64,000 nucleotides of DNA from Shouchella clausii (lineage in GTDB: Bacteria > Bacillota > Bacilli > Bacillales > Bacillaceae_D), in the NCBI RefSeq assembly GCF_002250115.1, contig NZ_CP019985.1, positions 4,092,001 to 4,156,000 of the forward strand, read 5' to 3'. Below are positions 35,750-42,875 of this stretch, one piece after another. The translations under genes were made by a program, and so were the position numbers. The notes beneath the pieces are model-generated. The model was not told where the DNA came from and searched no databases. It saw only the letters and a list, made by a program, of their open reading frames with translations. The stretch's first letter is position 1; the number at the start of each line of letters is the position of its first letter.

Positions 35750-36457
35750 ATGTCCGGCATCCTCGCTGCACTCACATATTTTATGAAAGAAGTGTTTGTT
35801 TTTGTTTCCTATGTCAAAAACAACGCTTTCCCGCAGCCATTAAGCAAAGAAGACGAAAAAAAATACTTAGCCCGGATGGCAGAAGGCGATGCTTCTGCAC
35901 GGAACATGTTAATTGAACATAATCTTCGCCTTGTTGCCCATATCGTCAAGAAATTTGAAAACACAAGGGAAGATGTCGAGGATTTAATTTCCATTGGCAC
36001 GATCGGCTTGATTAAAGCAATTGAAAGTTATTCCGAAGGCAAGGGAACGAAATTAGCGACGTACGCGGCACGTTGTATTGAAAATGAGATTCTAATGCAT
36101 TTGCGGGCTTTGAAAAAAGTAAAAAAGGACGTTTCTTTGCACGATCCAATCGGTACAGACAAAGAAGGCAACGAGATCACACTGATCGATATTCTTAAAG
36201 ACGACAGCGAAGACATTGTTGATGTCTTGCAGACGGAAATGGAAAAAAAGCAAATTTACGAGTACATTCATGTGCTCGATGAACGTGAAAAAGAAGTCAT
36301 TATTGGCCGATTCGGTTTGAATATGGAGGAAGAGCGGACACAGCGGGAAATTGCGAAAGAATTAAATATTTCCCGTAGCTACGTCTCCCGGATTGAAAAA
36401 CGGGCGTTAATGAAACTGTTTCATGAGTTTTACAAACATAGTCGTGGCCGCAGTTAA
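35750..36457 (+). CDS. sigK: Sporulation sigma factor K, uninterrupted
   Basis: 235 residues from ATG 35750, behind GGAGGTGAGC; the upstream ATG at 35711 is not preferred. The N-terminal 20 residues ([20 protein letters not shown]) are the hydrophobic pro-sequence removed by SpoIVFB in B. subtilis, followed by [12 protein letters not shown]. Region 2 ([32 protein letters not shown]) and region 4 ([21 protein letters not shown]) are complete. Mother-cell late sporulation factor. No skin-type element splits it. Confidence 0.95.
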   Translation: MSGILAALTYFMKEVFVFVSYVKNNAFPQPLSKEDEKKYLARMAEGDASARNMLIEHNLRLVAHIVKKFENTREDVEDLISIGTIGLIKAIESYSEGKGTKLATYAARCIENEILMHLRALKKVKKDVSLHDPIGTDKEGNEITLIDILKDDSEDIVDVLQTEMEKKQIYEYIHVLDEREKEVIIGRFGLNMEEERTQREIAKELNISRSYVSRIEKRALMKLFHEFYKHSRGRS

Positions 36458-36460
36458 ATA

Positions 36461-36498
36461 AACAGAGATGCCTGAATGTCAGGCATCTCTGTTTTTCG
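36461..36498. terminator. Terminator after sigK, shared with the BASS gene
   Basis: A 15-bp perfect stem (36461-36475 with 36479-36493) with a 3-base loop and TTT on the plus side. The stop of the convergent transporter gene lies inside the hairpin. Confidence 0.8.
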
Positions 36499-37441
36499 CG
36501 GCGCCAAATTGACTAATAGAGGGCTTAGGCTGCAGCGATTGCCATTTTCCAAACGAGGCTGCCAATATTTGTTGAAACAGTGTCCCGGCAATGACAGGCA
36601 ATATGGCGGCTGGTGGAAAGTAGACAATCGCAATCGCTGCCCCGACACCGATATTGCGCATCCCTGAAAGCAGCATAATGCTGACCTGGTCCTCTTTAGG
36701 AGAGCCTGTCGCCTTTCCAAGGTATAACCCTGTTAAGTAGCCGATAATAGCCAAAGTTAGTACCGTTGCAACAACCGTGGCCAATTTTATATCAAGCGCT
36801 AAAAAATAAGGTGCTGCAACTGAACTATTTAACATAATGACTGCAAGTAAGCCAAGCTTTGTAAAGGGCGCGCCAACTACGTGTATGACGTTGACCCATG
36901 CCGGTTTTGTGGCGTTAATAGCTAATGCAGCAAGGGATGGCGCCACGACCATCCAAAAGACGCCCATAAAAATTCCGAATGTATCAAGGGGCAGCTCGGT
37001 TCCAAGAAACACAGCTAGCGTTAGCGGTATAAAGATGGGCGCAAGTAATGTGTTTGCCAATATTAAACAGAGCGCCAACGATCGGTTTCCCCCATAAATC
37101 GAAATCCACATGAGGGAAACGATGCCTGTAGGAATGGAAAAAGCAAGCAAAAGGCCTGTTTGTGTCCATATGTCATCTGGAAACAACAAAGTGCCAGCAA
37201 TATAAGCACAAAACGGCAAAATGAGCTGCAGCGAGACAAAAGTTAGAAAAAAGGATCGTGGGAATCGAAAGACTTGCTTTATTTCCCCCGGATGGATTGT
37301 AATGCTGTTTGCAAACGACATACAGGCAAAAATCCATGGAACCAAAAAGGCTGCAGGTTCGAGCATTTGATTCGCAAGTACGCCAGCGATAACAGCTAGT
37401 GGCGTCATGGTTGGGAGCCACTTTTGTAGGAATTGGTTCAT
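36479..37441 (-). CDS. Bile acid:sodium symporter family (BASS) transporter
   Basis: 320 residues with nine to ten membrane segments. BASS/SBF hallmarks are NSITIHPGEI and the C-terminal GMRNIGVGAAIAIVYFPP. Members move organic acids with Na+; the substrate here is unknown. Its ATG has no ribosome site of its own but overlaps the stop of a 23-codon ORF (ATGA) that has a strong one, so its translation probably depends on that ORF. Downstream of an M20 amidohydrolase on the same strand. Confidence 0.85.
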   Translation of the reverse strand: MNQFLQKWLPTMTPLAVIAGVLANQMLEPAAFLVPWIFACMSFANSITIHPGEIKQVFRFPRSFFLTFVSLQLILPFCAYIAGTLLFPDDIWTQTGLLLAFSIPTGIVSLMWISIYGGNRSLALCLILANTLLAPIFIPLTLAVFLGTELPLDTFGIFMGVFWMVVAPSLAALAINATKPAWVNVIHVVGAPFTKLGLLAVIMLNSSVAAPYFLALDIKLATVVATVLTLAIIGYLTGLYLGKATGSPKEDQVSIMLLSGMRNIGVGAAIAIVYFPPAAILPVIAGTLFQQILAASFGKWQSLQPKPSISQFGAAKNRDA

Positions 37442-37509
37442 CGCTTTGTTCTCGTCTTCCTATGTCCCGCTCGTACTCGCCGTTTGATGAGGCTCATTGT
37501 TTCTTGCAT
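37438..37509 (-). CDS. 23-codon basic leader ORF coupled to the BASS gene
   Basis: ATG 37509 follows AAAGGAG by seven bases. The peptide MQETMSLIKRRVRAGHRKTR plus TKR is strongly basic and its TGA overlaps the transporter ATG. The ribosome site, short length and ATGA overlap fit a coupling or leader peptide; alternatively it is a remnant of a former gene end. Confidence 0.45.
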   Translation of the reverse strand: MQETMSLIKRRVRAGHRKTRTKR

Positions 37510-37534
37510 AGCGCTTCTCCTTTCGAACGCTCTC

Positions 37535-38707
37535 TTACTGTTTTTCTTTCCACGTTCTATATTCTTGTTTAATTGTTTCTAGAAGCGCTTGATCTGTCAA
37601 CACATCAAAGGCAGTATGCGCCATCGTCTTTGCGCCAAGCATCAGTCCTTCAAATCCTTGCTCGCTTAATGCGGCATCACGAAATTCAGGCGTATGGCAC
37701 GCATAACCGCCGTCTGTAATTTTAACGTACGGATGGATGGCGGGAACGCGCTGGCTGACATTGCCCATATCCAGCGAGCCTCCAAGTGTTTTTTCGCGAA
37801 TATCGTTGACGTCAACGCCTAACGCGACCAAATTAGCGGTAAATTGTTTGGATAGCGCTTCATTTGTATTCATATCGTCATAGGAAAATTCGTAGAACGA
37901 AATTTCCAACTGTGCGCCAGTCGCAAGGGCTGCCGCCTTTGCACAGTTTTTCACCTTTTCAAGCAAAGGTTGAAGTGTTTTTCGTGATGCGGCGCGCACG
38001 TAAAATTGCGCTCTGGCAAAATCGGGAACGACATTTGCAGCCTGTCCCCCTTCTGGGATAATGCCATGTATACGCACATCTGGCGTAACATGCTGCCTAA
38101 GTGCATTGATTTGATTAAACGTCGCTATGACTGCATCCAATGCATTGATTCCCTCATGGGGGCTAGCCGCTGCATGGGCCGCCTTTCCAAAAAAGTCAAA
38201 CTGAATGGCGTCCATTGCCAACGAAGTTCCGCTTTCCTCATAATGTGCATTCGGATGAACCATCATGGCTACGTCAAGATCATCAAACAATCCTGCATCT
38301 GCCATGGTCACTTTCGCTCCACGCGTCTCTTCCGCTGGTGTGCCATAGACATATATCTTGCCCCCTGTTTTATGCAAAACGTCACTGAGACCAATCGCCG
38401 CTGCCGCCGACATCGTGCCAATTAAATTATGGCCGCAAGCATGGCCAATTTGCGGGAGGGCATCATATTCAGCCATAAAGCCCACTTCCGGTCCAGGTTG
38501 GCCGCTGTCAAATGTCGCTGTAAAAGCCGTTTCTAGCCCGCATGTTCCCACTTCTACTGTAAATCCGTGTGATTTTAGTAAGTCAGTCAGTGTTTTGCAG
38601 GCAATAAACTCTTCGTGGCCAAGCTCTGGATTGTGGCCAATATGCTGGCTTACTTCCCAAAACGTTAAACGAAGCTGTTCCAGTTTTTCACTAATTTGTT
38701 CTTTCAT
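37535..38707 (-). CDS. M20 family amidohydrolase/aminoacylase
   Basis: 390 residues. Metal-site motifs of M20D-type hydrolases: GFMAEYDALPQIGHACGHNLIG near residue 75, GTPAEETRGAKV with the catalytic glutamate near 125, and a dimerisation domain starting IQFDFFGKAAHAAASPHEG. Similar to aminobenzoyl-glutamate or N-acyl-amino-acid hydrolases; the substrate is not fixed. It shares a 120-bp divergent promoter region with a YfcC-type carrier and is probably co-transcribed with the BASS transporter, which suggests uptake and hydrolysis of an acylated amino acid or small peptide. Confidence 0.88.
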   Translation of the reverse strand: MKEQISEKLEQLRLTFWEVSQHIGHNPELGHEEFIACKTLTDLLKSHGFTVEVGTCGLETAFTATFDSGQPGPEVGFMAEYDALPQIGHACGHNLIGTMSAAAAIGLSDVLHKTGGKIYVYGTPAEETRGAKVTMADAGLFDDLDVAMMVHPNAHYEESGTSLAMDAIQFDFFGKAAHAAASPHEGINALDAVIATFNQINALRQHVTPDVRIHGIIPEGGQAANVVPDFARAQFYVRAASRKTLQPLLEKVKNCAKAAALATGAQLEISFYEFSYDDMNTNEALSKQFTANLVALGVDVNDIREKTLGGSLDMGNVSQRVPAIHPYVKITDGGYACHTPEFRDAALSEQGFEGLMLGAKTMAHTAFDVLTDQALLETIKQEYRTWKEKQ

Positions 38708-38744
38708 TTGGTTCTCCTCGATTCATCGTATCTTTATTCGCTAC

Positions 38745-38786
38745 TTGACATTTATCTATTATACTTTATATTAAAATAAAGTTAAA
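38745..38786. promoter_or_regulatory. Overlapping divergent promoters
   Basis: Plus: TTGACA (38745-38750), 16-base spacer, TATATT (38767-38772). Minus: TATAAT at 38758-38763 with a weak TTTAAC 17 bases upstream (38781-38786). The two cores overlap, so polymerases would compete. Confidence 0.55.
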
Positions 38787-38829
38787 TATAAATTCATATG
38801 AATATTTATACCGATAGGAGCTTTCAACA

Positions 38830-40236
38830 ATGGAACAGAAAGACACCCGCAACTCAGAAAAAACAGCACCAATTTCGAAAGTCCCCCATACGTACGCAAT
38901 TTTGTTTGCAATGATAGTCCTGGCAGCGTTAGCGACTTACTTCGTGTCTCCAGGCGCGTTTGAGCGGGTTGAACAAGATGGACGGACGCTCCTTGTCGAA
39001 GACAGTTACACGCCCCTTGAAGCAAGCCCTGTTACCCCATTTGAAATGTTTCAAGCCATTCCAACAGGCCTTATGGATTCTGCACAAATTGTCTTTTATA
39101 TTTTTCTAGTAGGTGGCACGTTCGGCGTTATTTTAAAAACGGGAACGATTGACGCGACTGTTTATAGTTTGATTGGCAGGCTACAATCAAAAGGGATTTA
39201 TTTAATTCCAGCGATGATGATTGTTTTTTCCATTCCTGGCGCGACGATTGGCATGTCTGAGGAAATTATTATATTTGTTCCAATTGGCATTGCCGTTGCG
39301 AAAGCTCTTGGGTACGATACCATTACTGGAACAGCCATGGTCAGCCTCGGTGCTATGGCCGGTTTTGTCGGCGGCATGATGAACCCATTTACTGTCGGCG
39401 TTGCCCAATCGATTGCTGAATTGCCTCTTTTTAGCGGGATCGCTTTTCGTTTCGCTGTGTTTTTGTTGTTTCTAGGCTCGGCGATTTGGTTGGTTGTCCG
39501 CTATGCACTGAAAGTAACAAAAGATCCGTCTGCTAGCCTTATGCATGGCTTTGAATCAGGGAAACAGGCAAGCGCACAAGCAGCCCCGCGTTTTTCTGGG
39601 CGGCACGCCTGTGTGCTAGCAATTATTGCTGTCGGTTTTGCCCTTAATATGTACGGCGTATTCCAATGGGACTGGTATTTAACAGAAATGGCAGCTATCT
39701 TTATTATTATTGGCTTTCTCGTCGGCCTCACTGGCGGACTTGGTGTTAACGGCATGTTTACCGCCTTCACGGACGGAATGAAAATGGTCACATTCGGCGC
39801 CCTCGTCGTTGGTTTTGCCAGAGCGATTTTAGTGGTGATGGAACAAGGCCAAATCATGGATACACTTGTTTATCAGCTTTCCAATTGGATTAGCGTCATC
39901 CCTAGCCAACTGACAGTTATCGGCATGTTTATTTTGCAGTTGATTATTAACTTTTTTATTCCATCAGGGAGTGGACAAGCGGCTGTAACGATGCCATTAA
40001 TGACCCCTCTTGCCGACATGTTGGACATCCAACGGCAAGCCGCTGTACTGGCGTTCCAGTACGGGGATGGCATCATGAACACCATTAACCCAACTTCTGC
40101 GCCGCTGATGGCTTTTCTAGCAATAGCTGGCATCCCTTATTTACGTTGGGTGAAATTCATTTGGAAACTTGTCGTTATTTGGTTTGTGATTTCAGCGATC
40201 GCTTTGCTAGTCGCTGTAGCGCTTAATATCTCCTAA
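38830..40236 (+). CDS. YfcC family membrane carrier
   Basis: 468 residues with about eleven membrane segments, ATAGGAG upstream. Features of the YfcC/C4-dicarboxylate-type superfamily: IPGATIGMSEEIIIFVPIGI, GGMMNPFTVGVAQSIAELPL and FFIPSGSGQAAVTMPLMTPL. Proposed substrates in the family are basic amino acids, dipeptides or C4 acids. Divergent pairing with the M20 hydrolase implies shared control and perhaps a shared substrate. Confidence 0.88.
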   Translation: MEQKDTRNSEKTAPISKVPHTYAILFAMIVLAALATYFVSPGAFERVEQDGRTLLVEDSYTPLEASPVTPFEMFQAIPTGLMDSAQIVFYIFLVGGTFGVILKTGTIDATVYSLIGRLQSKGIYLIPAMMIVFSIPGATIGMSEEIIIFVPIGIAVAKALGYDTITGTAMVSLGAMAGFVGGMMNPFTVGVAQSIAELPLFSGIAFRFAVFLLFLGSAIWLVVRYALKVTKDPSASLMHGFESGKQASAQAAPRFSGRHACVLAIIAVGFALNMYGVFQWDWYLTEMAAIFIIIGFLVGLTGGLGVNGMFTAFTDGMKMVTFGALVVGFARAILVVMEQGQIMDTLVYQLSNWISVIPSQLTVIGMFILQLIINFFIPSGSGQAAVTMPLMTPLADMLDIQRQAAVLAFQYGDGIMNTINPTSAPLMAFLAIAGIPYLRWVKFIWKLVVIWFVISAIALLVAVALNIS

Positions 40237-40255
40237 AAGATTCGTATGCCTGTTG

Positions 40256-40283
40256 GCCGCTAGCCGTTTGCTAGCGGCTTTTC
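40256..40283 (+). terminator. Terminator after the YfcC gene
   Basis: GCCGCTAGC and GCTAGCGGC form a 9-bp stem with a CGTTT loop, then TTTT. Confidence 0.75.
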
Positions 40284-40360
40284 CCATGCGAATAACTCGA
40301 TTTCCAAGCAACAAATCAGTATACTAAAGGAGATCGTCACATGAAAGGAGACATGAACCA

Positions 40361-41353
40361 ATGAAATTCATTGACAATGCAGGCATTACAGATCCACGAA
40401 TAAACTTAGCGATTGAAGAGTGGGCGCTAAAAAACTTAGACCCAGAAGAAACATACCTTCTCTTCTATATAAATGAGCCATCGATCATTATTGGCAAAAA
40501 CCAAAACACGTTTGAGGAAATTAATTTGGATTATGTAAATGACAACAACCTCCATGTGGTCCGGCGTTTGTCAGGCGGCGGCGCGGTCTACCACGACTTG
40601 GGTAATTTAAACTTTAGCTTTATCACAAAAGATGATGGCGATTCCTTTCACAATTTTAAAAAATTCACTGAGCCCGTTGTTCAAGCACTGCAAAAACTCG
40701 GCGTAAACGCGCAATTAAGTGGACGAAACGACCTTCAAGTAGGCGAACGTAAAATTTCTGGCAATGCCCAATTTACGACAAAAGGCCGTATGTTTTCCCA
40801 TGGCACACTCATGCTCAACTCAGAGATTGAAAACGTCGTTTCCGCGTTGAAAGTGAAAGATGACAAAATTAAATCAAAAGGAATCAAATCGATTCGCAGC
40901 CGAGTAGCCAACATTGCTGAATTTTTAAGTGAGCCACTGACAATGGAAGAATTCAAAACAATGCTGTTGCGTTATATTTTTAATACGGAGAGCGGTGCCG
41001 TTCCTGAACATACATTAACAGAGACAGAATGGGAGCAAATCCACGCTCTGTCAAAAGAGCGCTATCAAAACTGGGATTGGAATTATGGCAAATCGCCTGC
41101 CTTTGATATTCAACGCTCCAAGCGTTTTCCGATCGGTTCGATCGATTTGCGTTTAAACGTGAAAAAAGGCGTCATTGTAGAATGCAAAATTTATGGTGAC
41201 TTTTTTGGCGTAGCAGACGTGGCAGAACTGGAAGACAAGCTTGTCGGCAAACGCTACGATGCGGACGAACTTAGAGATGCATTAAACGACACGGAGATTA
41301 AAGCTTATTTTGGAAACATCGATAAAGATGATTTCTTATCATTAATCTATTAA
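40361..41353 (+). CDS. lplJ: Lipoate-protein ligase
   Basis: 330 residues, AAAGGAG upstream. Biotin/lipoate ligase core: VVRRLSGGGAVYHDLGNLNFS, GRNDLQVGERKISGNAQ with the lysine that contacts lipoyl-AMP, and a C-terminal accessory domain (SIDLRLNVKKGVIVE). Attaches free lipoate to the E2 and GcvH domains. Matches B. subtilis LplJ in size. Confidence 0.93.
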   Translation: MKFIDNAGITDPRINLAIEEWALKNLDPEETYLLFYINEPSIIIGKNQNTFEEINLDYVNDNNLHVVRRLSGGGAVYHDLGNLNFSFITKDDGDSFHNFKKFTEPVVQALQKLGVNAQLSGRNDLQVGERKISGNAQFTTKGRMFSHGTLMLNSEIENVVSALKVKDDKIKSKGIKSIRSRVANIAEFLSEPLTMEEFKTMLLRYIFNTESGAVPEHTLTETEWEQIHALSKERYQNWDWNYGKSPAFDIQRSKRFPIGSIDLRLNVKKGVIVECKIYGDFFGVADVAELEDKLVGKRYDADELRDALNDTEIKAYFGNIDKDDFLSLIY

Positions 41354-41364
41354 AATTCTGTAGC

Positions 41365-41393
41365 AAAAAAAATGGCGGCCTTTAGGGCCGCCC
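41365..41393. repeat. GC-rich inverted repeat after lplJ
   Basis: GGCGGCC and GGCCGCC pair around TTTAG. An A-tract lies before it and no T-tract after, so it reads as a terminator only on the minus strand, where no gene precedes it. Confidence 0.5.
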
Positions 41394-41534
41394 AATTGGG
41401 GAGAGAGACAAGAAAGAACAATTCGGAAGCAAGGGTTGCATCCTTTCCTTGTTTCTAATGTACTTCACTTCTTTCGTTTTTGCAGCACAATTGTCATAAG
41501 ATCTGACACATTACTTTTGATAAGGAGAATACCG

Positions 41535-42152
41535 GTGTTAACAATTGATGAGATTAAAGCCAAATTGAAGACAGCGGACATTTATAACAAGCACACGGAT
41601 AGAGAAGCAGCCGTCCTTCTTCCCCTCGTTACGATCAATCGGGAACTTCATATCCTCTTTCAAGTCCGGTCTTTGGCTTTAAGAGCTCAGCCTGGAGAAA
41701 TCTGCTTCCCTGGAGGAAAGATTGAGCCAACGGATCGTGATGCAAAAGCAGCGGCCATTCGCGAATGCACGGAAGAGTTAGGCATTGACGAATCAGACAT
41801 TACCGTCATCGCTGCCCTTCCTCCTGTACACACGCCACAGCGCACATTCATCTTTCCGTTTTTAGCAGAAATTTCGTCAATAGAAGATATTTCCATTAAC
41901 AATGCAGAGGTTGATAGCTGGTTTACCATTCCAGTCGCTTACTTACTCAGTCATCCCCCATTGCAAGGCTATATGAATATAACCGTCCAACCAGGCAAAG
42001 GCTTTCCGATTGAAAAAATAGCAAACCGAGATGCTTACGAAGGACGGATCTACCAAATGCCAGAATACTTTTATGAATACAACGACTATATCATTTGGGG
42101 ATTGACAGGCCGGATATTAAAACAGTTTCTTGACAGGCTTCAACATAAGTAG
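41535..42152 (+). CDS. CoA pyrophosphatase-type Nudix hydrolase
   Basis: 205 residues from GTG 41535, seven bases after AAGGAG; an upstream frame from 41436 has no ribosome site. The LRAQPGEICFPGGKIEPTD stretch and AAIRECTEELGI give the Nudix box with the upstream feature typical of CoA/acyl-CoA pyrophosphatases (NudL type). Predicted to cleave CoA to 3',5'-ADP and phosphopantetheine. Confidence 0.85.
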   Translation: MLTIDEIKAKLKTADIYNKHTDREAAVLLPLVTINRELHILFQVRSLALRAQPGEICFPGGKIEPTDRDAKAAAIRECTEELGIDESDITVIAALPPVHTPQRTFIFPFLAEISSIEDISINNAEVDSWFTIPVAYLLSHPPLQGYMNITVQPGKGFPIEKIANRDAYEGRIYQMPEYFYEYNDYIIWGLTGRILKQFLDRLQHK

Positions 42153-42227
42153 GAATGGCCAATAGACAAACATAACGAGCTTATCTTTTAAGCAGCTCAC
42201 TATTTCGAAATCAATTCACAGATTGTA

Positions 42228-42665
42228 TTATTCCTGACGATGTTGATTACCGATCTCGATTCCCATGTTTTTCGCTGTTCCTGCGATGATTTTCATGGCA
42301 CTATCAATCTTTGTCGTATTTAAATCTGGAAGCTTTATTTTAGCGATTGCCCGTAGCTGGTCTGGTGTGATCGACCCGACAACCTCTTTTCCTGGATTTG
42401 CGGCCCCCTTTTCTACACCTGCATATTGTTTTAGCAAGAAAGCAGTAGGTGGTGTTTTGAGCTCTACAGAAAAGCTACGATCATCATAGATCGTAACGTT
42501 TGCAGGAATAACAACTCCCTGTTGATTTTTTGTCATCTCGTTGTATTGATTGCAAAAGCTGAGAATGTTTATCCCCATTGGAGCAAGATCTTTCTCAACT
42601 TTTGCTCCGTTGGTTTTTCCTGCTTGCAAATGAATGGTCATGATTCGTTTTATTGATTTTTCCAT
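42228..42665 (-). CDS. Ribosomal protein L11 paralogue
   Basis: 145 residues, like L11 throughout: GINILSFCNQYNEMTKNQQG, VIPANVTIYDDRSFSVELKTPP, and the C-terminal rRNA-binding part KLPDLNTTKIDSAMKIIAGTAKNMGI. It is not the ordinary rplK: the site is far from rplA/rplJ/rplL, and the N-terminal proline-rich segment (PAPPVGPALG in L11) is replaced by GAKVEKDLAP. Those prolines line the thiopeptide pocket with 23S rRNA. Could replace L11 on some ribosomes, conferring thiopeptide tolerance or altering RelA activation; both are inference. Ribosome site AAGGGTG lies seven bases before ATG but within a hairpin. Confidence 0.85.
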   Translation of the reverse strand: MEKSIKRIMTIHLQAGKTNGAKVEKDLAPMGINILSFCNQYNEMTKNQQGVVIPANVTIYDDRSFSVELKTPPTAFLLKQYAGVEKGAANPGKEVVGSITPDQLRAIAKIKLPDLNTTKIDSAMKIIAGTAKNMGIEIGNQHRQE

Positions 42666-42667
42666 TG

Positions 42668-42702
42668 TTATTCACCCTTTTCGTTTTTCTAAGGGTGAGT
42701 AA
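42668..42702 (-). promoter_or_regulatory. Hairpin sequestering the L11-paralogue ribosome site
   Basis: On the minus strand TTACTCACCCTT pairs with AAGGGTGAATAA (11 of 12 positions) around an 11-base loop. The 3' arm is the Shine-Dalgarno region of the L11 paralogue. A 13-codon frame (42713-42672, MSDIYSPLEKRKG) runs through the hairpin and ends within the 3' arm, but has no ribosome site. Confidence 0.6.
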
Positions 42703-42720
42703 ATGTCTGACATTACGTTA

Positions 42721-42760
42721 AGGTCAAGGCTGTTTTTAACTCTCCAAACAGCCTTGACCT
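42721..42760. repeat. 15-bp perfect inverted repeat in the L11-paralogue leader
   Basis: AGGTCAAGGCTGTTT (42721-42735) and its reverse complement (42746-42760) flank a 10-base spacer. No T-tract follows on either strand, so it is not an obvious terminator. A possible minus-strand -35 (TTGACC) lies in one arm, 18 bases before TTTACT. Confidence 0.7.
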
Positions 42761-42762
42761 AC

Positions 42763-42808
42763 AAAAAAATCGAGCGACTTTCCGACATCTCCCCTTTGGC
42801 GTCGCCTC
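42763..42808 (-). terminator. Terminator after the amylase, or attenuator for L11 paralogue
   Basis: On the minus strand GAGGCGAC pairs with GTCGCTC (one bulged G) around 22 bases, followed by GATTTTTTT. If the L11 paralogue is transcribed from a candidate promoter at 42840-42867 (TTGGAG, 16 bases, TATAGT), this would lie in its leader. Confidence 0.5.
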
Positions 42809-42875
42809 CACTTCTTTTGCCAGCGTTCTTTCGCTAACCACTATACCTGTGCCGTAGAAGCCTCCAAGCAATCCC

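Noticed and set aside
41365-41393. Plus-strand terminator for lplJ
   Set aside because: No T-tract follows the hairpin on the plus strand.
42763-42808. Nine-codon frame (MSESRSIFL) as a leader peptide for the L11 paralogue
   Set aside because: The only purine-rich stretch is two bases from the ATG, too close to work, and the frame ends before the hairpins.
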